In this document: positions 49,224-56,521 of the stretch, one piece after another
Numbering within the stretch: the first letter of the stretch is position 1
How the letters are laid out: each line of letters opens with the position of its first letter
Assembly (NCBI RefSeq): GCF_019802055.1
Contig: NZ_JAHVHW010000004.1
Span: 620,001 to 684,000 of the forward strand
Direction: 5' to 3'
Source of the DNA: Ferrimonas balearica
GTDB lineage: Bacteria > Pseudomonadota > Gammaproteobacteria > Enterobacterales > Shewanellaceae
Length of the DNA stretch: 64,000 nt
Notes under the pieces: model-generated
What the model saw: the letters and a program-made list of their open reading frames with translations, nothing else
Told to the model about the DNA's origin: nothing
The model's database searches: none
Made by a program: the position numbers and the translations under genes

Positions 49224-50243
49224 ATGACCGATCGCATCACCCTGGCCCACGGCAGCGGTGGCCAGGCCATGCAACGGCTGATTAAAGAGCTGTTCCTGAC
49301 CCAGTTCGATAACGCCGAGCTGGCCCGTATGGAAGATCAGGCCCAACTGGCGTTAGCCCCCATGGCAGAGCAGGGAGACCGCCTGGCCTTTGCCACCGAC
49401 TCCTTTGTAGTGGATCCCATCGAATTCCCCGGCGGCGACATCGGCAAACTGGCGGTGTGCGGCACCGTCAATGATCTTGCTGTTGGCGGCGCCCTGCCCC
49501 ATAGCCTGAGTGTGGGCCTGATTCTGGAAGAGGGCCTTGAACTTGCCGTACTGGAGCGTTTGATCGCCTCCCTCGCAGCCACCGCCCGTGAAGCGGGTGT
49601 TCAGATTGTTACCGGCGACACCAAGGTGGTGCACCGCGGCAGCTGCGACAAGATCTTCATCAATACCAGTGGCGTCGGCGTGATCCCCGCTGACCGGCAG
49701 CTGGGCGCCTGTCAGGTTCGTCCCGGCGATCAAATCATTGTGAACGGCACCCTGGGCGACCACGGTGCCGCTATTTTACAGGCCCGGGGTGAACTGGCCC
49801 TCAGTGGCACCCTGGAGAGCGATTGCCAGCCGTTGAACGGTCTGGTGGAAGCGATGCTGGCCGCCGGCCCCATTCATGCCATGCGCGATGCCACCCGAGG
49901 TGGTGTCGCCGCAGTCTGCAACGAAATTGCCGAGGTTGCCGGCGTGCGCCTCACCCTCAAAGAATCCGCCCTTCCCATCCATCCCCAGGTTCGGGGAATC
50001 AGCGAAATCCTCGGCTTGGATCCGCTGCTGATGGCTAACGAGGGCAAGCTGGTGGCGTTTGTCGCCGAGCAACACGCTGAAGCGGTTCTGGCCGCCATGC
50101 GTGCTCATCCGGCAGGCCGTGAGGCTGCCATTATCGGCGCGGTGGAACGCGCAGAGACCCACCAGGTTTTGGTTGAGGGGCTGTACGGCACCTGTCGGCA
50201 ACTGTTGATGCCGGTTGGGGAGCAGTTGCCCCGCATTTGCTAG
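49224..50243 (+). CDS. hypE: Hydrogenase maturation protein HypE
   Basis: 339 aa. It dehydrates the S-carbamoyl group on its C-terminal Cys to thiocyanate, the source of the CN- ligands of the NiFe site. PurM/AIR-synthase-like fold with the N-terminal HGSGGQAMQRLI. The C-terminus ends PRIC with the required terminal Cys. First gene of the cluster after the FNR box, separated from the other hyp genes by the structural genes, so its position is displaced from the usual hypABCDE order. Confidence 0.97.
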   Translation: MTDRITLAHGSGGQAMQRLIKELFLTQFDNAELARMEDQAQLALAPMAEQGDRLAFATDSFVVDPIEFPGGDIGKLAVCGTVNDLAVGGALPHSLSVGLILEEGLELAVLERLIASLAATAREAGVQIVTGDTKVVHRGSCDKIFINTSGVGVIPADRQLGACQVRPGDQIIVNGTLGDHGAAILQARGELALSGTLESDCQPLNGLVEAMLAAGPIHAMRDATRGGVAAVCNEIAEVAGVRLTLKESALPIHPQVRGISEILGLDPLLMANEGKLVAFVAEQHAEAVLAAMRAHPAGREAAIIGAVERAETHQVLVEGLYGTCRQLLMPVGEQLPRIC

Positions 50244-50265
50244 TTCGAAGTCTAAGGAGAGAACA

Positions 50266-50430
50266 ATGAATAAACGTATCGCAATGCTGGCAGCTCTAGC
50301 TCCATCGCTGGCTTACGCCCACCCGGGTCATGGTGGCCTGGGCATTTTCCACCACGCCTGGGACGTGGTAGTGATGCTGGTCGTGGTGGCCGCCCTTGTG
50401 GCCGGTTGGCAACTCTACAAGCGGCGCTAA
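50266..50430 (+). CDS. 54-aa His-containing small membrane protein
   Basis: ATG 50266, with TAAGGAGAG upstream. Signal-like start MNKRIAMLAALAPSLAYA, then HPGHGGLGIFHHAWD, one transmembrane helix (VVVMLVVVAALVAGW) and a basic tail QLYKRR. The mature N-terminus HPGHG is the same as in HupE/UreJ nickel permeases, but the rest of that protein is missing. It lies between hypE and hyaA on the same transcript, so a role in metal supply or in stabilising the hydrogenase is plausible but unproven. Confidence 0.75.
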   Translation: MNKRIAMLAALAPSLAYAHPGHGGLGIFHHAWDVVVMLVVVAALVAGWQLYKRR

Positions 50431-50463
50431 GGACAGCAACCGCCCACTAAGGAGGAACCCAAC

Positions 50464-51609
50464 GTGTCCGACTATCAAGCTTTGATGGCGCGCTGCGAAG
50501 CTCGCCTTGAGAAACTGGCCGAACAGGCCCCGGTAAAACCAGTCCCGCTCCAGGAGCGGTTGGAAGCGGAGGGGATCAGCCGCCGCGACTTTATGAAATG
50601 GTCCGCTGTGACCACCACGGCGCTGGCACTGCCGATGCAGTTTGCGCCCATGGTGGCGAAGGCCGCTGAGGTGGCTGACCGCGTTCCGTTGATCTGGCTG
50701 CATATGGCCGAGTGCACCGGCTGTTCCGAGTCGCTGATCCGCTGCGACACCCCCACCATCGACACCGTCCTGTTCGATTACATCTCCCTCGAGTACCACG
50801 AGACCCTGATGGCCGCTGCCGGATGGCAGGCTGAAGAGAATCTGGAGCACGCCCTCGAAGCCTACAAAGGTCAGTATCTGCTGGCCGTGGAAGGGGCGAT
50901 CCCGACCGCGAACAACGGCCACTTCCTGACCGTCGGCTGCAAAGGCCACACCGGCATGGAGATCATCCACGAGACCGCCGCCAACGCCGCTGCCATCGTC
51001 TCTGTCGGCACCTGTGCCGCCTTTGGTGGTGTTCAGGCCGCTGCGCCGAACCCGACCGAAGCCCGTCCGGTAGACAAGGTGATCCACCAGCCGGTGGTCA
51101 ACCTCGGTGGCTGCCCGCCCAGTGAGAAGAACATCGTCGGTACCCTGATGTACTTCATCATGTTCGGAAAACTGCCGCCTCTGGACATGTTTAACCGTCC
51201 CAAGTGGGCTTACGGCGCCCGGGTTCACGACAACTGCGAGCGTCGTGGCCGTTTCGACGCCGGTGAGTTTGTTGAGACCTTCGGTGACAAAGGCGCCAAA
51301 GAGGGTTACTGCCTCTACAAGGTGGGCTGCAAAGGCCCCTACACCTACAACAACTGTCCGACCGAGCGCTTCAACCACCACACCAGCTGGCCGGTTCTGG
51401 CCGGACACGGCTGCATCGGCTGCTCCGAGCCCAACTTCTGGGACACCATGGCGGACTTTGAGAAGCCACTGGGACGTCGGGAGCTGCACAGCCTGGATAA
51501 GACCGCTGATTTCGTTGGTGGCGCCATTCTGGGTCTGACCGTTGCCGGCATCGGTGCTCACGCCGTTGCCAGCGTTTTCGCCAAGGACAATAAGGAGGAG
51601 GGGCAATGA
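50464..51609 (+). CDS. hyaA: Uptake [NiFe] hydrogenase small subunit
   Basis: 381 aa, GTG start with AAGGAGG upstream. The Tat signal Ser39-Arg40-Arg41 (ISRRDFMKW) exports the folded heterodimer. Fe-S cluster ligands are visible: AECTGCSESL, VGTCAAFGG, GGCPPSEKN (proximal), CERRGRFDAGEF, GYCLYKVGC, NNCP (distal/medial) and GHGCIGCSEPNFWD. The C-terminal hydrophobic helix (GGAILGLTVAGIGAHAVASVF) anchors it to the cytochrome b subunit. It overlaps hyaB by 4 bp. Confidence 0.97.
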   Translation: MSDYQALMARCEARLEKLAEQAPVKPVPLQERLEAEGISRRDFMKWSAVTTTALALPMQFAPMVAKAAEVADRVPLIWLHMAECTGCSESLIRCDTPTIDTVLFDYISLEYHETLMAAAGWQAEENLEHALEAYKGQYLLAVEGAIPTANNGHFLTVGCKGHTGMEIIHETAANAAAIVSVGTCAAFGGVQAAAPNPTEARPVDKVIHQPVVNLGGCPPSEKNIVGTLMYFIMFGKLPPLDMFNRPKWAYGARVHDNCERRGRFDAGEFVETFGDKGAKEGYCLYKVGCKGPYTYNNCPTERFNHHTSWPVLAGHGCIGCSEPNFWDTMADFEKPLGRRELHSLDKTADFVGGAILGLTVAGIGAHAVASVFAKDNKEEGQ

Positions 51610-53309
51610 GCAAACGTGTCGTGGTCGACCCCATTACCCGTATCGAAGGCCACCTTCGGGTGGAAGTGGAAGTCGACGAGAACAACGTCATCACCAACGC
51701 CTGGTCCTCCTCCACACTGTGGCGGGGCATCGAAGTGATCATGAAGGGCCGTACTCCGATGGACGCCGGTCTGCTGACCCAGCGTATCTGCGGTGTATGC
51801 ACCTATTCACACTACCGCTGCAGTACCGAGGCCGTAGAGAACGCCCTTGGCCTGAAAATCCCGGTGAACGCCGAGTACCTGCGCAGCCTGATGCAGTCCT
51901 CCCTCTACATGCATGACCACCTGGTGCATTTCTATCACCTGCACGCCCTGGATTGGGTGGATGTGGTTTCCGCTCTCTCTGCGGATCCGGCTGCCGCCGC
52001 GCAGGAAGCCCTGCGCTGGACCGACAAGCCGGTCGCCGCCGGTGAAGGGGAGCTCCGTGCGGTACAGGAGCGCGTCGGCGGACTGGTTGCCACCGGCAAG
52101 CTGGGGCCCTTCGCCAACGCTTACTGGGGCAATGGCACCTACAAGCTGACGCCGGAGCAGAACCTGATCGCCGTTTCCCACTACCTGAAGGCACTGGAAG
52201 TGCAGCGGGTGGCGGCTGAGATGCTGGCGATCTTCGGTGGCAAGCAGCCCCATCCCCAGTCTCTGGTGGTGGGTGGTGTCACCTCTGTTCGCGATATGCT
52301 GAGTCCGGCTCGTCTGCAGGAGTGGAAAGCCAAGCACGCTCAGGTGCACGACTTTATTCTGCGCGCGTACCTGCCGGATGTGCTGATGGCTGCGGCGGCT
52401 TACAAAGCGGAGCCTTCCGTACTGGGCGGCGTCGGTGTCATGAACTTCCTGGCCTGTCAGGACTTTGCCATCGGCAATGGTCAGTACCTGTTCCAGGGCG
52501 GTGTGATCATGAATGGCGACCTGGCCAACGTGACCGACATCGATCCCAGCCTGATCAAAGAGGACGTGACCCACGCCTGGTACAAGGATGGTCCGGCCCT
52601 GCACCCCTATGATGGGGTCACCGAGCCGAACTACACCGGCTTCACCAAGCGCGATACCGTGTACGGCGAACTGCCGACTGTGGACGGCGACGGCAAATAC
52701 ACCTGGGTGAAATCCCCCCGTTATAACGGCGAACCGATCGAAGTGGGCCCGCTGGCCTGTCTGCTGGTCAACTACGGCCGTGGCAACGAAAAAGTGGTGG
52801 ACGCGGTCAACGGCCTGCTGGAGATGACCGGCCTGCCGGTAGAAGCGCTGTTTACCACTCTGGGACGTACCGCGGGCCGTCTGCTTCAGACCCTGCTGGT
52901 GTGCGATGCCGCTCTGGAGACCTTCGATGCCCTGGTGCAGAACATCCAGGTCGACGAAAGCACCTACCGCGAGCCGCAGATGGATCCGAGCCAGGAGTAC
53001 GTTGGCCACGCCATGATCGAAGCACCGCGCGGCATGCTGAGCCACTGGGTGCGGATCAAGGGCGGTAAGGTCGAGAACTACCAGGCTGTGGTTCCCACCA
53101 CCTGGAACTCCGGGCCGAAGGACGCCAACGGCAAGATCGGTCCTTACGAAGCCGCACTCATCGGCATGAAACTGGAAGACCCCAGCAAACCCCTGGAGAT
53201 CATCCGGGTGATCCACTCCTTCGATCCCTGCATGGCCTGTGCGGTGCATGTAATGGATTACAAGGGGCAGGATCTGGGTGAGTTCCAGGTTGGGCCAAAC
53301 GCGGCCTAG
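51606..53309 (+). CDS. hyaB: Uptake [NiFe] hydrogenase large subunit
   Basis: 567 aa. It oxidises H2 at the NiFe(CN)2CO centre on the periplasmic side. The N-terminal ligand motif RICGVC has Cys62/Cys65, and the C-terminal DPCMACAVH has Cys542/Cys545. The 19 residues after His548 are the tail removed by HyaD after metal insertion. The Gln/Arg-rich VDPITRIEGH start is typical of group 1. Membrane-bound, respiratory; it feeds electrons through HyaA to HyaC and quinone. Confidence 0.98.
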   Translation: MSKRVVVDPITRIEGHLRVEVEVDENNVITNAWSSSTLWRGIEVIMKGRTPMDAGLLTQRICGVCTYSHYRCSTEAVENALGLKIPVNAEYLRSLMQSSLYMHDHLVHFYHLHALDWVDVVSALSADPAAAAQEALRWTDKPVAAGEGELRAVQERVGGLVATGKLGPFANAYWGNGTYKLTPEQNLIAVSHYLKALEVQRVAAEMLAIFGGKQPHPQSLVVGGVTSVRDMLSPARLQEWKAKHAQVHDFILRAYLPDVLMAAAAYKAEPSVLGGVGVMNFLACQDFAIGNGQYLFQGGVIMNGDLANVTDIDPSLIKEDVTHAWYKDGPALHPYDGVTEPNYTGFTKRDTVYGELPTVDGDGKYTWVKSPRYNGEPIEVGPLACLLVNYGRGNEKVVDAVNGLLEMTGLPVEALFTTLGRTAGRLLQTLLVCDAALETFDALVQNIQVDESTYREPQMDPSQEYVGHAMIEAPRGMLSHWVRIKGGKVENYQAVVPTTWNSGPKDANGKIGPYEAALIGMKLEDPSKPLEIIRVIHSFDPCMACAVHVMDYKGQDLGEFQVGPNAA

Positions 53310-53317
53310 GAGGGCGT

Positions 53318-53986
53318 ATGACAACCGAAACACTGTACACCCGCGACTATGTGTTCAGTCCGGCCATCCGGATCATGCACTGGCTTCGGGCCCTGTCCAT
53401 TGTGCTTCTGGTGATCACCGGGTTCTACATCGCCTGGCCCTTCCTCACCCCGTACGGCGGAACCGATAACCTGCAGCAGGGTTGGGTCCGGCTGGTGCAT
53501 CTGATCGCTGGCTTTGTGCTGGTGGGGATCACCCTGGCCCGGGCTTACCTGTACTTCTTCAGCCGCAGTGATATCGAGCGTCGCTCGTTCCGGGATGTGA
53601 TGAGCGTGAACAGCTGGATTGTGCAGCTCAAGTCCTATCTGTGGATGGGCAAGCTGCATAAGGCCGGGGTTTACGGGCCGCTGCAGTTCGTGACCTACCT
53701 GGCGGTAACGCTGGTGATCGTGTTCATGTGTCTGTCCGGTCTGGCGCTGCACGCCAACGTCTACCATGACGGGCTGGGCGGCGCGCTCTACCCCTTCGCC
53801 GAGTGGTTTATCGGCCTGATGGGGGGACTGGCACCGGTACGGGAGTGGCACCATATCATGACCTGGGTATTCATCATCTTTACGGTGATCCACGTCTATA
53901 TGGCGGTTTGGAGCGGCATCCGCTTCAAGCAGAACTCCGTTGACGCCATCGTGTCCGGCTACGACGTTCACAAAGCCAAGCACTGA
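53318..53986 (+). CDS. hyaC: Hydrogenase b-type cytochrome subunit
   Basis: 222 aa with four membrane helices. Heme-ligating His residues lie in IRIMHWLRALSI, RLVHLIAGF, LALHANVYHDG and EWHHIMTWVFIIFTVIHVY. It passes electrons from the small subunit to the quinone pool. It starts 9 bp after hyaB with AGGAGGGCGT. A strong terminator follows directly, so the structural genes are set apart from the maturation genes. Confidence 0.95.
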   Translation: MTTETLYTRDYVFSPAIRIMHWLRALSIVLLVITGFYIAWPFLTPYGGTDNLQQGWVRLVHLIAGFVLVGITLARAYLYFFSRSDIERRSFRDVMSVNSWIVQLKSYLWMGKLHKAGVYGPLQFVTYLAVTLVIVFMCLSGLALHANVYHDGLGGALYPFAEWFIGLMGGLAPVREWHHIMTWVFIIFTVIHVYMAVWSGIRFKQNSVDAIVSGYDVHKAKH

Positions 53987-53992
53987 GTCTGA

Positions 53993-54023
53993 GGGCCTGC
54001 TCCTTTGGGGCAGGCCCTTTTTT
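53993..54023 (+). terminator. Internal terminator between hyaC and hyaD
   Basis: GGGCCTGC (53993-54000) pairs with GCAGGCCC (54010-54017), followed by TTTTTT. It lies within the cluster and probably reduces read-through, so structural subunits would exceed maturation factors. Confidence 0.85.
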
Positions 54024-54037
54024 ATCTTGGAGATTTC

Positions 54038-54598
54038 ATGACTCAAAAACTTTTGGTACTGGGGATTGGTAATGTGCTCTACGCCGACGAAGGAATTGGC
54101 GTTCACATGCTTAACTACCTCCAGCAGAAATACCGCTTTGAAGGGCCGCACCAGCTCGACTTTATGGATGGGGGCACCCTGGCCCACGCCCTGATCCCAT
54201 TGATCGCCCCCTACGATCAACTGCTGATCATCGATACCGTTCACTCCAGTGAAGGACAGATCGGTAACGTCTATTTCTTCGATTTCGATAAGGTGCCCCA
54301 CCATATCGATTTCCAGGGCAGCGCCCACGAAGTGGAGATGCTGCAAACCCTCAATATGATGGAGATGGTGGGTGACCGTCCCCCAACTCACATTCTCGGC
54401 GTGATCCCCGAAGTGCTGGAAGCGATGAGCTTCGAGCTGTCGGATCGGGTTATGGCCGCCGTGCCCCTGATGGAACAGGCGCTGCTCGATCACCTTGCCA
54501 CCCTTGGCTTTGCCGCAATCCAGGTGGCAGACCCGGACATCCGGGTGGTGGCCCAACAGTCCTGCGACCAGGAGAGTCCAGATGAAGTTGCGGTTTGA
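54038..54598 (+). CDS. hyaD: Hydrogenase maturation endopeptidase
   Basis: 186 aa from ATG 54038 (GGAG 5 nt upstream; an earlier in-frame start lies inside the terminator). HyaD/HybD family: LVLGIGNVLYADEGIGVHMLNYL with the Ni-sensing Glu and Asp, DGGTLAHALIP, and the conserved His in FQGSAHEVEMLQTLN. It cleaves the C-terminal tail of HyaB once nickel is in place. It overlaps the next gene by 17 bp. Confidence 0.95.
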   Translation: MTQKLLVLGIGNVLYADEGIGVHMLNYLQQKYRFEGPHQLDFMDGGTLAHALIPLIAPYDQLLIIDTVHSSEGQIGNVYFFDFDKVPHHIDFQGSAHEVEMLQTLNMMEMVGDRPPTHILGVIPEVLEAMSFELSDRVMAAVPLMEQALLDHLATLGFAAIQVADPDIRVVAQQSCDQESPDEVAV

Positions 54599-56264
54599 TT
54601 TTGCTACCTCCCGACCCGTTCCCCTTTATGGTCGGCTCTGTAACCAGTTTCTGCGCCATCCCCAGGTGCAGGCGATTGGCCGTCACCCCAGTGGCTACTT
54701 TATTGAAGCAGAGGGCGATGAAGCCCAATTGAGCGCCCTGGCGGACCTGATTGGCCGCACCTTTCCGCTCTCCTGCTGGCTGACCGACTCCAGCCTGAAA
54801 CCCATTACCGAGTTCGAGGGCGAGGCCCGGGACATCAATGATCCGCCGCCCCTGCTTCCCTACTGCCAGCACTGCCTGGAAACCCCGAAAACCCTCTGCC
54901 CCCACTGCGGCGCCACACCCACGCTGAAAGATCAGCCCATCGAGCCCCTGCTCGATACTCTGGCTGAGACGCTGTTGACCCAGGGTGAGGTCGAATACCG
55001 CACCGGTCAGAACCGGATCACACTGCGCCGTCTGGACACCCTTCGGGCAGAAGATGACAGTTTGCTGTTCTGCGCCATCGAATCTCTTAACCACGCCCTT
55101 CACATCAGTGAGCAGGGGATCAAACAGCTGGGCAGCATTGAAAAGCCCAGTCTGCGACTGACCCCTCGAGCGGAGTTTGCCCAGCAACACCAACTGCCCC
55201 GTGCCCGCTACCGGGTACAGCAAGCGGCGGATCGTCTGACCCTCGCCCTGACCGCCAAACTGAGTCAGGCGGGCGTGATCGCGGTAGGGATCGAACAGAG
55301 CCAACCGCCGATGCTGCTGACCACCTACGGCGACACTCTGGTGGCACTGGAGAACAACCGTCCCCCTGCGCCGCTGGCCACCCACGAGCCGCTGCGCCAC
55401 GAAGCGGAACTGCTCGGTTACCGGGCTCAATGGCAGGATGGACGGGTGCGGTTGAGCCGCACGGAGCAACAGTTGCAGCCGGACCCTGACTGGGCCGCCG
55501 CCTGTGCCCTGGAGGGCGTGCGCCAGCTGGACCGCGCCCCCAAGCGCAGTGCCGTGCTCTATCTGAGCCGCCAGCACCGCTCCGGCCTGCTCTATCAGGA
55601 CAGCGAGGGCGAATACCAGTGGCTGGTTCGTCTCCCCGATGCCTCGGAAGGGCCCCTGAACCCCACTGCCATGCTGGACGCGATCCGTGCCGGCAGTGCC
55701 ACAGGGGAGCGACTGCTGAATCGCTATCAGGAGGTAGACGCCGCTCACCTTCAAGCCCTTGCTGATCTGCCCCAAACCGACCTGAACGGCAGCTTCCATC
55801 ACCTGCTGGCGATGGCGGCCTGGTTCAGTGGCGTATCCCAGGATCCGGACCCGGATCTGGCGGGCGAAGCCTTTCTCTGTCTGGCCAGCCGCTTTACCGA
55901 GCAGGCCGCACCGCGCATCGACTTTGCGGTAGATCGCATCGACGGCACCCTGCTGGTGCAGTGGCGCCGGGCGTTGCAAGCCTGCCTCTCCTACCGGTTG
56001 GCGGATCCGGAGCAACGCGCCGGCGTCGCGTTCGGCGTCATCGACTCCTTCTGCGACTTTGTCTGCAACTGGGTGGAACAACTGGACATGAACATCGGCC
56101 TGGAAGAAGTGATCCTGGCCGGCGACGAATTTGATAACCCGGTGCTGTTGGAGCGGCTGCGACTGCGCCTGGGCAAAAACATGACACTGCGCTTGCCCGC
56201 AGACTTTGGCCCCACGACGCTGGCCATCGGTGCTCTGTTTGTGCCCCAGGCCCTGACGGGCTAA
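54582..56264 (+). CDS. Degenerate HypF-like paralogue in hydrogenase cluster
   Basis: 560 aa from ATG 54582 (CAGGAGAG upstream), inside the end of hyaD. The N-terminal 80 residues resemble an acylphosphatase fold. A CxxC pair follows (YCQHCLETPKTLCPHCG, about 88-107), reminiscent of HypF zinc fingers. Near the C-terminus VILAGDEFDNPVLLERLRLRLGK and LPADFGPTTLAIGALF align with HypF IALSGGVMQNRLLQRLLVQ and VPANDGGLALGQALIG. The catalytic HHxAH and NDGG signatures are lost. I infer a non-catalytic HypF-derived maturation or chaperone protein specific to this hydrogenase type. Confidence 0.6.
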   Translation: MKLRFDFATSRPVPLYGRLCNQFLRHPQVQAIGRHPSGYFIEAEGDEAQLSALADLIGRTFPLSCWLTDSSLKPITEFEGEARDINDPPPLLPYCQHCLETPKTLCPHCGATPTLKDQPIEPLLDTLAETLLTQGEVEYRTGQNRITLRRLDTLRAEDDSLLFCAIESLNHALHISEQGIKQLGSIEKPSLRLTPRAEFAQQHQLPRARYRVQQAADRLTLALTAKLSQAGVIAVGIEQSQPPMLLTTYGDTLVALENNRPPAPLATHEPLRHEAELLGYRAQWQDGRVRLSRTEQQLQPDPDWAAACALEGVRQLDRAPKRSAVLYLSRQHRSGLLYQDSEGEYQWLVRLPDASEGPLNPTAMLDAIRAGSATGERLLNRYQEVDAAHLQALADLPQTDLNGSFHHLLAMAAWFSGVSQDPDPDLAGEAFLCLASRFTEQAAPRIDFAVDRIDGTLLVQWRRALQACLSYRLADPEQRAGVAFGVIDSFCDFVCNWVEQLDMNIGLEEVILAGDEFDNPVLLERLRLRLGKNMTLRLPADFGPTTLAIGALFVPQALTG

Positions 56265-56277
56265 AGGAGAAACGCCC

Positions 56278-56520
56278 ATGTGTTTTGCCATTCCCTCCCG
56301 CATTATCGCCCTGAACAATTCCGCCCAGATGGCGCGGATCGATACCCTGGGACGCGAGCGGGAGGTCAGTGTACACCTGATTACTGAGCCACTTTCGGAA
56401 GGGGATTACCTGCTGATCCAATCCGGGTTTGCCATGGAAAAGATCAGCGAGGAGCGGGCTCTGGACAGCCTGGAGCTCTACCGGGAGCTGATCCAGGAAA
56501 TGGAACGAGGGGAGGCCTGA
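56278..56520 (+). CDS. HypC/HybG family hydrogenase chaperone, first copy
   Basis: 80 aa. It begins MCFAIPSRI, with the essential N-terminal Cys of HypC proteins (MC[LIFV]xxP), followed by the OB-fold pattern REVSVHLI and GDYLLIQSGFAMEKISEERA. It carries the Fe(CN)2CO moiety with HypD and binds the large-subunit precursor. It differs clearly from the second copy at 61207. By analogy with E. coli HypC and HybG the two may divide HypD and HyaB duties. Confidence 0.9.
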   Translation: MCFAIPSRIIALNNSAQMARIDTLGREREVSVHLITEPLSEGDYLLIQSGFAMEKISEERALDSLELYRELIQEMERGEA

Positions 56521-56521
56521 C

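Noticed and set aside
54450-56318. 622-codon open frame on the minus strand
   Set aside because: It is antisense to the HypF-like gene and tracks its codon periodicity. The plus-strand frame has the ribosome site, operon overlap and homology.
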